Source of the DNA: Thermoplasmata archaeon
Lineage (GTDB): Archaea > Thermoplasmatota > Thermoplasmata > Lutacidiplasmatales > UBA184
Direction of reading: 5' to 3'
NCBI GenBank assembly: GCA_022749815.1
Contig: JAKIWV010000002.1
Coordinates: forward strand, 258,478-322,477
Length of the DNA stretch: 64,000 nt
The position numbers and the translations under genes were made by a program. Below, in pieces: positions 43,536 to 52,691 of this stretch. How positions within the stretch are numbered: the first letter of the stretch is position 1; each line of letters starts with the position of its first letter. Below the pieces are notes generated by a model, which was not told the origin of the DNA, did not search any database, and saw only the letters and a list, made by a program, of their open reading frames with translations.

Positions 43536-43976
43536 TCAGTGGGGTTGCAAGAAGCGGATCATACGTTGGGCCTGGTAGGCTGTCAACCGATATCGCTGAG
43601 AGCCAAGAAGCGGATGCACCTCCAGCCAATCGGTGCCCAGACGAGTGACCTCCCCCCAGCGATAGGTGAAGCCTCTCGGAGGAATCACCAGCCGCAGCCC
43701 AACCGGCGAGATCCCCAGTCGCCTAATGACGGGGAAGCGGCGGGCGTAGTACACAAGAATTAGGGGCAAAGGAACGAAGACCAGCACGAAAAGCAGCGGC
43801 CAGAGTACAGACGGAGCCACCGGGAAAACCAACCATCCATTCAGGCTTGCGTAGTTGAGGAATGCCCAGGCAACAAACGCGAGGGACGTCCCAATGACCA
43901 TGCTGCTCAGAAAGCTATACCGCCGGGAGCGGACGGGGTCTCCTTCCACCCACTCCCAAGGAGGCGCGTCTGCCAT
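43536..43976 (-). CDS. Small membrane protein with PH-like C-terminal domain (paralogue of 2459)
   Basis: 146 residues. Two helices (FLSSMVIGTSLAFVAWAFLNY and VLWPLLFVLVFVPLPLILVYYA) and a C-terminal domain: RRLGISPVGLRLVIPPRGFTYRWGEVTRLGTDWLEV ... LTAYQAQRMIRFL. Motif order and spacing match the gene at 2459 (WVKGNSR, GISPAG, FKWQEV, YQFERLTHFL). The PH-like part probably binds a membrane or protein partner. The function is unknown. Confidence 0.72.
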   Translation of the reverse strand: MADAPPWEWVEGDPVRSRRYSFLSSMVIGTSLAFVAWAFLNYASLNGWLVFPVAPSVLWPLLFVLVFVPLPLILVYYARRFPVIRRLGISPVGLRLVIPPRGFTYRWGEVTRLGTDWLEVHPLLGSQRYRLTAYQAQRMIRFLQPH

Positions 43977-44074
43977 CGCGCGATCTCTTCTATCGCGCCG
44001 CTCGCCGAACCATCAGGCTTGCGTCCGGGTCCAGCGGAGGTCGGACTAATCAACCCTCGATGTAGGCGGAGGGC

Positions 44075-44473
44075 ATGGGGCGACGCGTCATCGGCATTGG
44101 GGGAGTTTTCTTCCGCACCAAGAATCCCACGCGGCTCGCGAAATGGTATCGCCGCCATCTCGGGCTATCTGTGGCGACCGAAGAAGGGCAGACCATGTCG
44201 GTATTCCGTTGGAGACACTCCGGAGTCAAGAAACAGACTGGCATGACTATCTGGGCTCCGTTCCCGGCCGGCACCCGTTACTTCGGACCGTCGCGACAGT
44301 CATTCATGATCAATTATATTGTCGAGGATCTTGACCGAACGCTGCTCGCTCTCCGGAGGGAGCGGGTCGAGGTCGTCGGGGGAGTGGATGAATCCCAGTT
44401 CGGTCGGTTCGCTTGGATCCGGGACGTGGACGGTCACCGCTTAGAGTTGTGGGAACCCCCGCGGCCGGCGTAG
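44075..44473 (+). CDS. VOC-fold protein (glyoxalase-like)
   Basis: 132 residues. GIGGVFFRTKNPTRLAKWYRRHLGL, INYIVEDLDRTLLALRRERVEVVGG and FAWIRDVDGHRLELWEP show the two beta-alpha-beta-beta-beta modules and the final Glu (ELWEP) of the metal site. A TATA-like ggactaatcaa is centred 28 nt upstream. The HExxH gene begins 13 nt after the stop, so both are likely in one transcript. Confidence 0.9.
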   Translation: MGRRVIGIGGVFFRTKNPTRLAKWYRRHLGLSVATEEGQTMSVFRWRHSGVKKQTGMTIWAPFPAGTRYFGPSRQSFMINYIVEDLDRTLLALRRERVEVVGGVDESQFGRFAWIRDVDGHRLELWEPPRPA

Positions 44474-44486
44474 GAGAAACCGGCCG

Positions 44487-45065
44487 ATGACCCCAACGAA
44501 TCGAGCGGCCCTTCCGGAAGCGCCGGCCCCGTTCGGAATCTCCCGAGAGCTTCCCCCCGGAGGTTACCCACTTACGAAGGTCTTTCCCGGATTCACCAAG
44601 GTTCCGCCCTTCGCGAAATACCCGACGGGCGCCCGGAGTCGGACGTCGATGGTCGCTGGGACAAAGATACAGGTCGTGGCGGGGCCGACGTGGATGTACG
44701 TCGCGCCGCGCGAGGTCCCGCCCTTCGCGGAGTCCGTCGGCTGGCAACCCTTTACGAGCGCCACGGACTGCATCGTGGTCGGTCAGACCCACTTGGCGAA
44801 GAGTCCCTCGATCACTCTCTACCTCGACATTCTCCATGAATTCACCCACATCCTCCAGCGGGCGGACGGCCGGGAGCTTTGGGATATCTCCCATGGCTAC
44901 GTTGACAGCCCGACCGAGCTCGAAGCGTACCGATTCTCATTGACCGAAGCGCGACGGCTCGGAGTACCGGACTCCTTCCTGCGGAGCTATCTCAAGGTCG
45001 AGTGGGTGAGTCCGAAGGACCACCAGAAGCTCCTGAAGAATCTCGGGTTCGGATCCGGCCGGTAG
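44487..45065 (+). CDS. HExxH metalloprotein of unknown function
   Basis: 192 residues. LYLDILHEFTHILQRADGR holds HEFTH at about 117-121, the zincin motif; SPTELEAYRFSL downstream offers Glu as third ligand. An N-terminal domain with TKVFPGFTKVPPFAKYPTGARSRTSMVAGTKIQVVAG precedes it. It has no signal peptide and is probably cytoplasmic. It is directly downstream of a VOC gene (13 nt). Family unknown; a protease role is likely but not certain. Confidence 0.78.
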   Translation: MTPTNRAALPEAPAPFGISRELPPGGYPLTKVFPGFTKVPPFAKYPTGARSRTSMVAGTKIQVVAGPTWMYVAPREVPPFAESVGWQPFTSATDCIVVGQTHLAKSPSITLYLDILHEFTHILQRADGRELWDISHGYVDSPTELEAYRFSLTEARRLGVPDSFLRSYLKVEWVSPKDHQKLLKNLGFGSGR

Positions 45066-45218
45066 GGGAGATATCGCGACCCGGGCGGCGCGGTGCCCGT
45101 GCGCCAAGCCGCGGGGAGTACCCTTCGAGATCTCTCGTCCGAAGCAGTGGATGGAGCCCGATTCTGATCTCCGTCAGTTAGATGTCCGTGGGGCGCGTCC
45201 CCCGTTGGGAGGGATCGA

Positions 45219-46259
45219 TTGGCAAACGCCTCCCGTGACACGCCCCACCGAGACGTCAGCGCGGAGCGCGAACGCCTCGCCCTCAACGTCCTCGAGCGGT
45301 CGCTTGGTCTGGCAGCGCTGAGGGCCGCCATCGAGCTCGAGGTGTTTGACCACCTCGAGGAGACCTCGCGACCCATCGCCCTCGTCGCGCAAGAGGTTGG
45401 GTGCGATGCCTCTTCGTTGGCACGGCTCCTGCGGATCTCGACATTGCAAGAGCTGGTTGCGGAGCCCGAACGGGACCAGTTTGCCCTCCGTCCTCTCGGT
45501 CGGCACCTTCGGAAGGACTCCGCGGAGTCCGAGCGGGACTTCCTGACCTTCATTCTCCACCCATTTCGAGCGCGCGCACTGGAGCGGCTGGCCGACGCAG
45601 TTCGACACGGCCGCACGGCCATCGAGGAGGAATATGGCCTTCCTGAGTTCGAATACCTCGCGCAACATCCGGACCTCGCATCGGTCTTTCAACGAGCGAT
45701 GGTGGCCGGGACGAACAACATGGCCCGGGCCTTCCTCCGAGCGTTCTCCTTCGAGGGAGCGCACCAGGTCGCGGATGTGGGCGGGGGTCACGGCGAACTG
45801 CTGGGCGCGGTGCTGCGGCAATATCCTCAAATGACGGGGATTCTGTTCGACCTCCCCTACGCCGTGGAAGGCGCGCGGGCCCACATCGAGGAGTTGGGCC
45901 TGACCGCACGGTGCCGGATCTTCGGGGGAAGCTTCTTCGAATCGGTACCGGCGGGCGCCGACGTCTATCTATTGAAGAGCGTGCTTCACAACTGGCCCGA
46001 CCCGCGGGCCGTCGAGATCCTTCGTAATGTGCGAACGGCGATGCCCCCGCACGGACGGCTGCTGATCGTGGAGCGACTTCTTCCCTCGGCCCGGGGCCCG
46101 GACCAGGCCTTCGCCATGGACCTCAACATGCTCGCCTTTCCCGGCGGTCGCGAGCGGATGCAGAGTGAATACGAGAGGCTACTCCAATCCGCGGGGCTCC
46201 GACTCCTTCGCGTCATTTCCACACCGGATCAATCGATCCTGGAGACCGCCCCCGGATAG
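45219..46259 (+). CDS. O-methyltransferase (acetylserotonin/plant-type)
   Basis: 346 residues from TTG 45219. N-terminal winged-helix domain (LALNVLERSLGLAALRAAIELEVFDHLEE, ALVAQEVGCDASSLARLLRI), then motif I HQVADVGGGHGELLGAVLRQYPQM, LFDLPYAVEGA, DVYLLKSVLHNWPD and GRLLIVERLLP. This is the COMT-like family that methylates phenolic hydroxyls in antibiotics and cofactors. The substrate is unknown. It is convergent with the CoA ligase gene. Confidence 0.9.
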   Translation: MANASRDTPHRDVSAERERLALNVLERSLGLAALRAAIELEVFDHLEETSRPIALVAQEVGCDASSLARLLRISTLQELVAEPERDQFALRPLGRHLRKDSAESERDFLTFILHPFRARALERLADAVRHGRTAIEEEYGLPEFEYLAQHPDLASVFQRAMVAGTNNMARAFLRAFSFEGAHQVADVGGGHGELLGAVLRQYPQMTGILFDLPYAVEGARAHIEELGLTARCRIFGGSFFESVPAGADVYLLKSVLHNWPDPRAVEILRNVRTAMPPHGRLLIVERLLPSARGPDQAFAMDLNMLAFPGGRERMQSEYERLLQSAGLRLLRVISTPDQSILETAPG

Positions 46260-46340
46260 CTTCGCTCGTTCGTTCGGCGCGGGGAGCTTACGTTGGGCCC
46301 GGGGAGGGCTTCGGTGTGGCCTAGTCGCGAGGGCCCGGAC

Positions 46341-47948
46341 TCACTGGACGAAACCCGGCGCTGGGGGCGCCCTCGACTCGAGTGCCTCACGATCGACCTC
46401 CCGGCCCGTGATCTTCCCCCGGAGCAGGAATCGCTGCGCCTTCTGATTCGGTGTCTTGGGAATCGTCGGGACGAATTCGATGTATCTCGGCACCATGAAG
46501 AACGGGAGGGCACTCGCTGCGAAACGGAACAATTCCTCGGCCGTCGCCCCGGCCCCTTCTTTGAGCTGCACGAAGACCTTCACATCCTCCTCACCGAGTT
46601 CGGAGGGGACCCCGACGGCTACGCACTCGAGCACCGCCGGGTGCTGGGCGAGCGCCGATTCGACATCGAACGGGGCCACGTTTTCGCCTCGGCGGCGGAT
46701 CACGTCGCCCTTCCGGTCGATGAAGTAAAAGTAGCCGTCCAGATCTTGGCGCAACAGGTCGCCCGTGTGGAACCAGAGGTTCCGCCACGCAGCGACGGTC
46801 GTCTCCGGCTTGCCGAGATACTCCAGGAACATCGTGAAGGGGACCCGGGGACGCACGACGAGTTCGCCCGGCGTATCGGGGGGAACGGGCCGGTCATGTT
46901 CGTCCACGACCTGCGCCTCGACGAAACCGAAGGGGAGCCCGACGGACCCGACCCGGATCGCGTTCGGGGGGTTCATCAGCGTCGTGCAGCCACATTCCGT
47001 CATCCCATAGCTCTCGATGATCCGAACTCCGAATCGGGCCTCGAACTCCTTCCAGAGCCCGACGGGCGTCCCGGACGCCGTGGCGATCCGCACGGCGTGG
47101 GTCCGGTCGCTCGGCCGGGCCGGCTGCTTGTAGAGTACGCTGATCATCGTAGTGAGCAGCGCCACGTGCGTTGCATGGAATCGGGAGGCCGTCTCCCAGA
47201 ACGACGAGGCGTGGAACCGGTCATCGAACGCCGCGGTGAGGTCGTTCAGCAGTGCGACGAGGGTTGTCTTTTCCTGGGCATTGCAGTGATACAACGGCAG
47301 GGAAGTGAACAGGACCGACTCGGGGGTGAGAATGGCCCGCGCCCCTACTTCCTTGGGCGTGTTCACGAGCCGACGGTGGGGCAGAACCACGCCCTTCGGC
47401 CGGCCCGTCGTCCCGCTCGTGTAGAGGATCGACGCCGGTTCCGAAGGACGGAGGGGCTCGGTCGGAGGGAGACCCCCCGAGTTGGCGAGCGCCGAAAACC
47501 GTTCAACGTCTCCAGCCAGGGGCGACCCGGCATAGGCTCCGTCGATTACCCAGACGGAGGGGGCGCCCCCCCAGTCTGAGACGTGCTCATAGGCCGGAAA
47601 TGAGTCTCCATCGGTGACGATCGCCGTCGGGGTACAATCGGCGAGTTCGTACCTGAGGAGCTCACCGTGGAGCGCAGTGTTGAGGGGCACGAAGACCGCC
47701 CCCGTTTTCGCGACACCGAACCAGAGCAGAGGAAATTCGGGTCGGTTTCCGAGGAGGCAGGCGACGCGGTTCCCCTTCCCTATCCCCCGCTCCCGAAGAC
47801 CTGCGGCCACGCGATCGCTGCCCCGGTCGAGCTCCTCGTAGGTGAGGTCTCCCGAGAGGAATCGTAGTGCGATCTTGGAACGGTTTCGGACGGCCTTCGC
47901 GCGAAGCATTCCGACAATGTCCTGGTACTCCTCATCGGGGGCTAGCAT
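46341..47948 (-). CDS. AMP-forming acyl-CoA synthetase (carnitine-CoA ligase type)
   Basis: 535 residues, full length for the ANL superfamily. Core motif YTSGTTGRPKG at about 176-186; ESYGMTECG, WFHTGDL and DGYFYFIDRKGDVIRRRGENVAPFDVE (adenylate-binding and hinge), and NQKAQRFLLRGKI with the C-terminal Lys. The closest remembered group is crotonobetaine/carnitine-CoA ligase (CaiC-like). It activates a carboxylic acid to the CoA thioester; the true substrate cannot be told. Confidence 0.93.
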   Translation of the reverse strand: MLAPDEEYQDIVGMLRAKAVRNRSKIALRFLSGDLTYEELDRGSDRVAAGLRERGIGKGNRVACLLGNRPEFPLLWFGVAKTGAVFVPLNTALHGELLRYELADCTPTAIVTDGDSFPAYEHVSDWGGAPSVWVIDGAYAGSPLAGDVERFSALANSGGLPPTEPLRPSEPASILYTSGTTGRPKGVVLPHRRLVNTPKEVGARAILTPESVLFTSLPLYHCNAQEKTTLVALLNDLTAAFDDRFHASSFWETASRFHATHVALLTTMISVLYKQPARPSDRTHAVRIATASGTPVGLWKEFEARFGVRIIESYGMTECGCTTLMNPPNAIRVGSVGLPFGFVEAQVVDEHDRPVPPDTPGELVVRPRVPFTMFLEYLGKPETTVAAWRNLWFHTGDLLRQDLDGYFYFIDRKGDVIRRRGENVAPFDVESALAQHPAVLECVAVGVPSELGEEDVKVFVQLKEGAGATAEELFRFAASALPFFMVPRYIEFVPTIPKTPNQKAQRFLLRGKITGREVDREALESRAPPAPGFVQ

Positions 47949-48008
47949 CCGGTTCCCCCAAGAACTGCCCCGCGCCCACTCCGCGGACCGGGGACCCGAT
48001 CCGTCGGA

Positions 48009-48443
48009 CTAGTCGCTCAGTGCCGCCGGACCGGAACGCATCCGTCGAACCGTTTCCTTGAGCAAGGTCCGGAGCACTTCCGGCTCGTTGCCAACGGCCG
48101 ACCAGAACTCCCACGGAGAGAGCACGAGACAACGGACAGCCCCCGAGGCGAGCACATCCGCGGTTCGGGGCTGCTGGTCGAGTAGGGCCATCTCGCCAAA
48201 GAACTGCCCAGGACCGAGGACTGCAACCTGTTGACCGGCCTTTTCGACGCGGGCCTGTCCGTCGAGAATAAGGTAGAAACCGATCCCCTTCTCCCCTTGC
48301 TTGACGATGGTCTCTCCGGCGCGGTAGGTTCGCTCCTTGGCGGACGTCACCATCGTTCGGAGCTGGGATTTGCCCAGGCCGGAGAAGAGCGGAACTGATC
48401 CCAACATCGCCAGCGCCGGCCCCGCGCCCTTTGCATCGGACAT
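48009..48443 (-). CDS. Cyclic-nucleotide-binding domain protein
   Basis: 144 residues from ATG 48443, with TATA-like tttatct about 33 nt upstream; the frame is open to 48521. A single CRP/PKA-type domain: SVPLFSGLGKSQLRTMVTSAKERTYRAGETIVKQGEKGIGFYLILDG and the phosphate-binding cassette FFGEMALLDQQPRTADVLA at about 81-99, with the Glu and Arg that hold the cyclic nucleotide. There is no HTH, so it acts by protein contact. It is the likely receptor for the cyclases in this window. Confidence 0.9.
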   Translation of the reverse strand: MSDAKGAGPALAMLGSVPLFSGLGKSQLRTMVTSAKERTYRAGETIVKQGEKGIGFYLILDGQARVEKAGQQVAVLGPGQFFGEMALLDQQPRTADVLASGAVRCLVLSPWEFWSAVGNEPEVLRTLLKETVRRMRSGPAALSD

Positions 48444-48660
48444 TCGCTCTCCCGGCCTCAAGTCAATTCGGTAGATAAATGACTCTCGCCGATGGCGAAC
48501 TCGATTCAGGCCCCCGACCACCTCGCGAAGCCGAGGAGAGTGGCGCGGAGGTTTTCATCCGTACTGGCGGACCGAGGACCCTAGGCCAGAGCAAGGGTCC
48601 GGTGCGGGAGGTGGGGAGACCCCCCGTTCGCATTATCCTCCCCGGAAGGTGGGCGGGGCT

Positions 48661-49509
48661 GTGAGAGAGGGCGACCACCGACGGATGAACATCAATCGCC
48701 ACAAGTGGGACGAGAGCGTTCCGCTTCACGTCGCCTCCCGCGCGTACGACGTCCCCTCCTTCCTTCGGGGCCGCTCAACGCTCCGCCCCCTCGAGATCAA
48801 GGAGTTGGGGCCTGTGCGCGGGCGCTCTCTGCTTCATCTCCAGTGTCACTTCGGGCTTGACACCCTTTCCTGGGCCCGCCGGGGGGCTCGCGTGACGGGG
48901 GTGGATTTCTCCCTTCCCGCGATCCGGGCGGCCCGGCGAATGGCCCGGGAGGCCGGAGTCCAGGCTCGGTTCCTGCAATCGAACCTGTACGAACTAACCG
49001 AAGTCATCGACGAGCGGTTCGACATCGTCTACACAGGGAAAGGGGCGCTCTGCTGGCTCCCCGACATCGAGGGGTGGGCCGAGGTCGTCGCGCGCGTTCT
49101 CAAGCCCGGTGGGCGGTTCTTTCTCCTCGAGGATCATCCGATCGCCGAGCTCTTTACGAACGATACCGCGACCGGATTTGAGCTGAAGAATCGCTACTTC
49201 GGGGGCCAGGCGATTCGGGAGGAGTTTGATGGGACCTATGCCACCGACGCGAAGATGAAATTCAGGGTCAGCTACTCTTGGATCCATCCTGTGTCGACGA
49301 TCGTCAACGCGTTGGTCGAACGAGGCCTTTCCATCGATTCAGTGAAGGAGTACTCCTACAGCTACTGGCACAGGTACCGAGCCATGGTCGAGGACCGTCA
49401 CGGCTGGTGGCACCTCACCAAGTCTGAGGGTCAAATCCCACTGATGTTGTCGCTCAAGGCCCGGAACCGGGCCGCCGAGTCACGCCCTCGCACCGGCCGC
49501 ACGCCGTAA
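48661..49509 (+). CDS. Class I SAM-dependent methyltransferase
   Basis: 282 residues from GTG 48661, which lies 26 nt after a TATA-like attatcc (48632-48638); ATG 48685 is the alternative. RSLLHLQCHFGLDTLSWARRGARVTGVDFSLPAIRAARRMAREAG holds motif I (LQCHFGLDT) and the acidic residue. Then FDIVYTGKGALCWLPDIEGWA and RVLKPGGRFFLLEDHP. The His-rich C-terminal part (SYSYWHRYRAMVEDRHGWWHL) is distinctive. The substrate is unknown. Confidence 0.9.
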   Translation: MREGDHRRMNINRHKWDESVPLHVASRAYDVPSFLRGRSTLRPLEIKELGPVRGRSLLHLQCHFGLDTLSWARRGARVTGVDFSLPAIRAARRMAREAGVQARFLQSNLYELTEVIDERFDIVYTGKGALCWLPDIEGWAEVVARVLKPGGRFFLLEDHPIAELFTNDTATGFELKNRYFGGQAIREEFDGTYATDAKMKFRVSYSWIHPVSTIVNALVERGLSIDSVKEYSYSYWHRYRAMVEDRHGWWHLTKSEGQIPLMLSLKARNRAAESRPRTGRTP

Positions 49510-49984
49510 AGTACGGCTTCGTCCCTCTCGAGCGGATGCTCGGGAGCCCCTGTTCAGGTCCCGAACTCGACGGAGAGCCTGTCCCCGGTTGACTTGACCC
49601 CGTGTCCATAATGGGCCGCAAAGAGGGGACGAAGGACCCTCTGTTGTTTGGCCCTGAGCTCTAGGCCTTGGGCCCCGTTCTTCGGGGCGGTGGCCGTGAA
49701 CCCGGCCATGTCCGTGAACATGATCGCGGCGAGGCGACGGTCGTCAGTGCCTCAGCCATAGGTGACTGGCGCGGGGACTAGGCTGCTAGGACATGTCCCC
49801 TCCCCCGTCGGCACTCCACTCCTGCCGGCCCCGGCGAGCAGACACGGAGGGATGCTCCTGGGCCTGGGACCAATCTTGGACACGACCCCTCGGGAACCCG
49901 CGCAGAGAAAAACGGGCATCGCAGTACGATTCGTAATCACCCGCGGTGCACAACTTCTTTTGAGGCCCCTCAATTCGATCGCCA
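49510..49984. other. Intergenic region with cyclase remnant
   Basis: 475 nt. It holds the minus-strand cyclase pseudogene (49554-49751) and, at its right end, a TATA-like cttcttttgag (about 49952-49962) for the MFS gene. Nothing else is seen. Confidence 0.5.
49554..49751 (-). pseudogene. Truncated class III nucleotide cyclase
   Basis: A 65-residue frame between two stops reads RRLAAIMFTDMAGFT, then RVLRPLFAAHYGHGVKSTGD and VEFGT, and stops. These match the first half of a class III cyclase (metal Asp in FTDM, KSTGD around the second Asp), closely like IMFTDIVGFTKL in the gene at 40220. No suitable start codon precedes it, and the half carrying the VNxASR motif is missing, so it is a remnant. 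Confidence 0.75.
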
Positions 49985-51235
49985 GTGGACCGGAATCTCA
50001 GACTCCTGGGAATCGGCGTTGGGATCCGGTCGCTGGGGAGCGCGCTGTACTTCCCTTTCCTCGCCCTGTTTCTCCACAGCGTCCTCTCGGTCGGTTACTT
50101 TGAGATCGGCATCATCGTGGCCGGAGTTGGAGTAGTCCAGCTACCGTTCTCTCTCGCGGGCGGACTTCTCACCGACCGGATCGGCCGAAAGAACCTAATC
50201 CTGAGCGGGCTCGGGAGCGAGGCCGTAGCCACGTTGGGGTTGGCGTACGCGTTCGAGCTCCATTCGCTCGGTGGAGCCATCGCGGCCGCCATCGTGGGCG
50301 GTTCCATTGCGACCGCTTCCGGTCCGGCCTTCTCCGCATACATTGCGGATTTTGCGGTCGGTTCGGAACGGACCCGCGGGTTCACGTGGTTCCGAATCGG
50401 GTTCAACGCGGGGTACTCCGCGGGAGTCACCATGGGAGGTTTACTGGTCGCCACGTTGGGATTCGCTTGGGCAGTGGGCCTGGCCGCGGCGGTGGTCGGT
50501 GGCGGCGCTCTTCTGATGTTGTTCGCGTTGGATCCGTCTCCCTTTGACCGGGCGCTCGGAATCGCCCGAGCCCCGCAGACCCGAACGGTGACCGGCACTA
50601 CGGATCCCCCAACGGGAAGCCTTCGCCAAAGCCTCTCGGCGCTGGCGCGGGATCGACCGGCGATACAAGTCGCGGTCGGGTTCGCCCTCGGCGGCATCTT
50701 CCTCGGGCAGTGGCCCATCACCTTCCCGCTGTTCGTCCACAATGTGCTCGGCATCTCCTACTCGCTCCTCGGCCTCGGGCTCGCCCTGAACGGGCTGGTC
50801 GTCGTGTTCGGCCAGTCGGCGACCACGGAAGCCGTTCTCGGAAGGCGGCACACGACCATCTTCATTCTCGGTCTCGCCCTGACCGCCGTGGCGTATCTGG
50901 GTCTCGGGGTCGCCGGACTCTTCCTGATCCTTCCTACCGTCGTGTTCTTCCTCGCGGTCGCCGTCCTCACTTTCGGGGAGAACTTGGTGACCATTCCGCT
51001 GTCGACCCTCCCTTCCAATCTCGCGCCCCCCCGCGAGGTGGGGTCGTACAATGGAGCGTTCCAGACCATCGGGGGGGTCGGCTTTCTCTTCGCCGTGATC
51101 GTCGGTGGCTGGGTCCTCTCCCTGACGGCGAATCCCTTCCTGATTTGGGCCTTCTTGGCCGCGCCAGCGATTCCCGCGGTGATTCTTCTCCGGTGGGCGG
51201 CTCGACGCATTCCCATTGGCGCGGATCGAGCCTGA
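49985..51235 (+). CDS. MFS transporter
   Basis: 416 residues from GTG 49985, about 28 nt after a TATA-like box. About twelve helices, and the classic loop motif GGLLTDRIGRKN at about residues 58-69. The pattern LRLLGIGVGIRSLGSALYFPFLALFLHS is typical of multidrug or sugar-efflux MFS proteins. The substrate is unknown. No other gene is coupled. Confidence 0.9.
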   Translation: MDRNLRLLGIGVGIRSLGSALYFPFLALFLHSVLSVGYFEIGIIVAGVGVVQLPFSLAGGLLTDRIGRKNLILSGLGSEAVATLGLAYAFELHSLGGAIAAAIVGGSIATASGPAFSAYIADFAVGSERTRGFTWFRIGFNAGYSAGVTMGGLLVATLGFAWAVGLAAAVVGGGALLMLFALDPSPFDRALGIARAPQTRTVTGTTDPPTGSLRQSLSALARDRPAIQVAVGFALGGIFLGQWPITFPLFVHNVLGISYSLLGLGLALNGLVVVFGQSATTEAVLGRRHTTIFILGLALTAVAYLGLGVAGLFLILPTVVFFLAVAVLTFGENLVTIPLSTLPSNLAPPREVGSYNGAFQTIGGVGFLFAVIVGGWVLSLTANPFLIWAFLAAPAIPAVILLRWAARRIPIGADRA

Positions 51236-51437
51236 AGACTCTGGAAGCCGTCTCCCTATCTCGGGGGTTCGGGAGACGACACGAAGGGCCTCCCAGTGCG
51301 CGGAGGCTCTGAGAAGTGCACTGCCGGTTACACCCGTCGAAAATCGGGGGACTCTGGCCCACGCTCCCTCCAGCGATGTACTAGGAGGTGATATTCCTCC
51401 CCTGGCTGGGCGGCCCCCCGAGGACGCTGGAGAAGTT

Positions 51438-51848
51438 GTGAAGGGACTCATCAGCGTGATGTTCAACGTCAAGAATGTCGACCGGTCTGTCGCGTACTAC
51501 CGCGCCTTGGGCTTCACGGTCCGCTGGAAGTGGGCGGGGGACGATGGCCAACTCCTCTACGCCGGAGTGGGGATCGGCGACGCGGTGATCGCCCTCGGGA
51601 AAATTACGTCCCGCGCCGGAGGAAGAGAGTATCAGAATTACACCAAATGGGTTAGCTCTCCCCTCGGCGCGGGGGTCATCGTCAACGTGGAATTGCGGAA
51701 TGTGGAGGGGATATATCTCCGCGCAAGGAAAGCGAAGGTGAAAATCGAATCGCGCCTCCGCAAGTGGCCGTACGGCACTGCGTTCACGATCAACGATCCG
51801 GACGGCTACGTCGTGAAGTTCTTGCGTCCGCAAGGCGAATTTGCCTAA
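51438..51848 (+). CDS. VOC-fold protein (glyoxalase-like)
   Basis: 136 residues from GTG 51438; the frame is open to 51216 but upstream is not domain-like. LISVMFNVKNVDRSVAYYRALGFTVRWKW, VIALGKI, VELRNVEGIYLRARKAKVKI and FTINDPDGYVVKFLRP are typical VOC segments. The substrate is unknown. Confidence 0.85.
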   Translation: MKGLISVMFNVKNVDRSVAYYRALGFTVRWKWAGDDGQLLYAGVGIGDAVIALGKITSRAGGREYQNYTKWVSSPLGAGVIVNVELRNVEGIYLRARKAKVKIESRLRKWPYGTAFTINDPDGYVVKFLRPQGEFA

Positions 51849-51970
51849 CCGACCGGCAGTCCGCGGCCTCCATGATCCGTCGCACGCAGGCGTGCCTTCC
51901 GAAGCCGGCGGCTTCAGTGAACTCTCATTAGCCGGACCTTCGTCCTCCCTTCCCGGCCCCCAGGCTGTGC

Positions 51971-52540
51971 GTGACGGACTACACCTCTCCCGAACTTACG
52001 GCGATCCTCATCCAATTCGTGATTGTCCTCGTGATCATCCGGCGTTCGTACGCGATGACACAAGGGGTGCCATTCTCTTCACTCCGCAATGCCGCGGTGC
52101 CGGCGCTGATCCTGATCCTCTGGGGGGTGAGCGAGCTCGAGTCGTTTTTCCTCACTCCATGGGCTCGCCCGTACCTGATCCCACTCGACGTCGCGATACT
52201 CATCGGCACTTCGTTGGCGTTCACCCCCGTCGCCGAGCGGATGACGCTCGTGAGCCGGGCACCGTCGGGGGACTGGTCGTACCGCATCGGGTTCTCTTTC
52301 GCCGCGCTTTTCGTTGGTGCCGTTGTGATCCGCGTGACGCTCGCCGCCGCATTGTTCCCGAGCTCGTTCGAGTTCGGAAGCCCCTCGGGGGGGTTTCCAC
52401 CGATGCAGCAACAGGTCGTCCTCGCAATAATCGATGCCGTATTCTCCGTTAGCGCGGGGCTACTGGTCGCTCGATCGATTGGGATCCAACGGAAGTGGAC
52501 AGCTTCCCGTGCGAGGGCAGCGACCGTCGGGGCCCGCTGA
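51971..52540 (+). CDS. Membrane protein, possibly CcdC-like
   Basis: 189 residues from GTG 51971. Helices: LTAILIQFVIVLVIIRRSY, VPALILILWGVSELESFFL, IPLDVAILIGTSLAFTPVA, IGFSFAALFVGAVVIRVTLAAALF and VVLAIIDAVFSVSAGLLVARSIG. The layout of five helices with RRSYAMTQGVPFS after the first resembles CcdC (DUF1453) proteins, but the match is loose. Confidence 0.6.
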   Translation: MTDYTSPELTAILIQFVIVLVIIRRSYAMTQGVPFSSLRNAAVPALILILWGVSELESFFLTPWARPYLIPLDVAILIGTSLAFTPVAERMTLVSRAPSGDWSYRIGFSFAALFVGAVVIRVTLAAALFPSSFEFGSPSGGFPPMQQQVVLAIIDAVFSVSAGLLVARSIGIQRKWTASRARAATVGAR

Positions 52541-52691
52541 TCCCAGGTTCAAGCTCGGGACGAACGACCGTCCCACCCAACCGGCGAGGTCCGCTCCCCC
52601 CGGGTGGCGGCCCGTTGGATCCTCGCCGAACGGCCTCCGACGGAGCCCCGACGAAGCCTGTTAATGGTCCCACCCCTCCACCCTCCACTCG

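Noticed and set aside
46293-47579. 428-residue open frame antisense to the CoA ligase
   Set aside because: The composition is Arg/Gly/Glu-rich without motifs, while the opposite strand encodes a full ANL enzyme.
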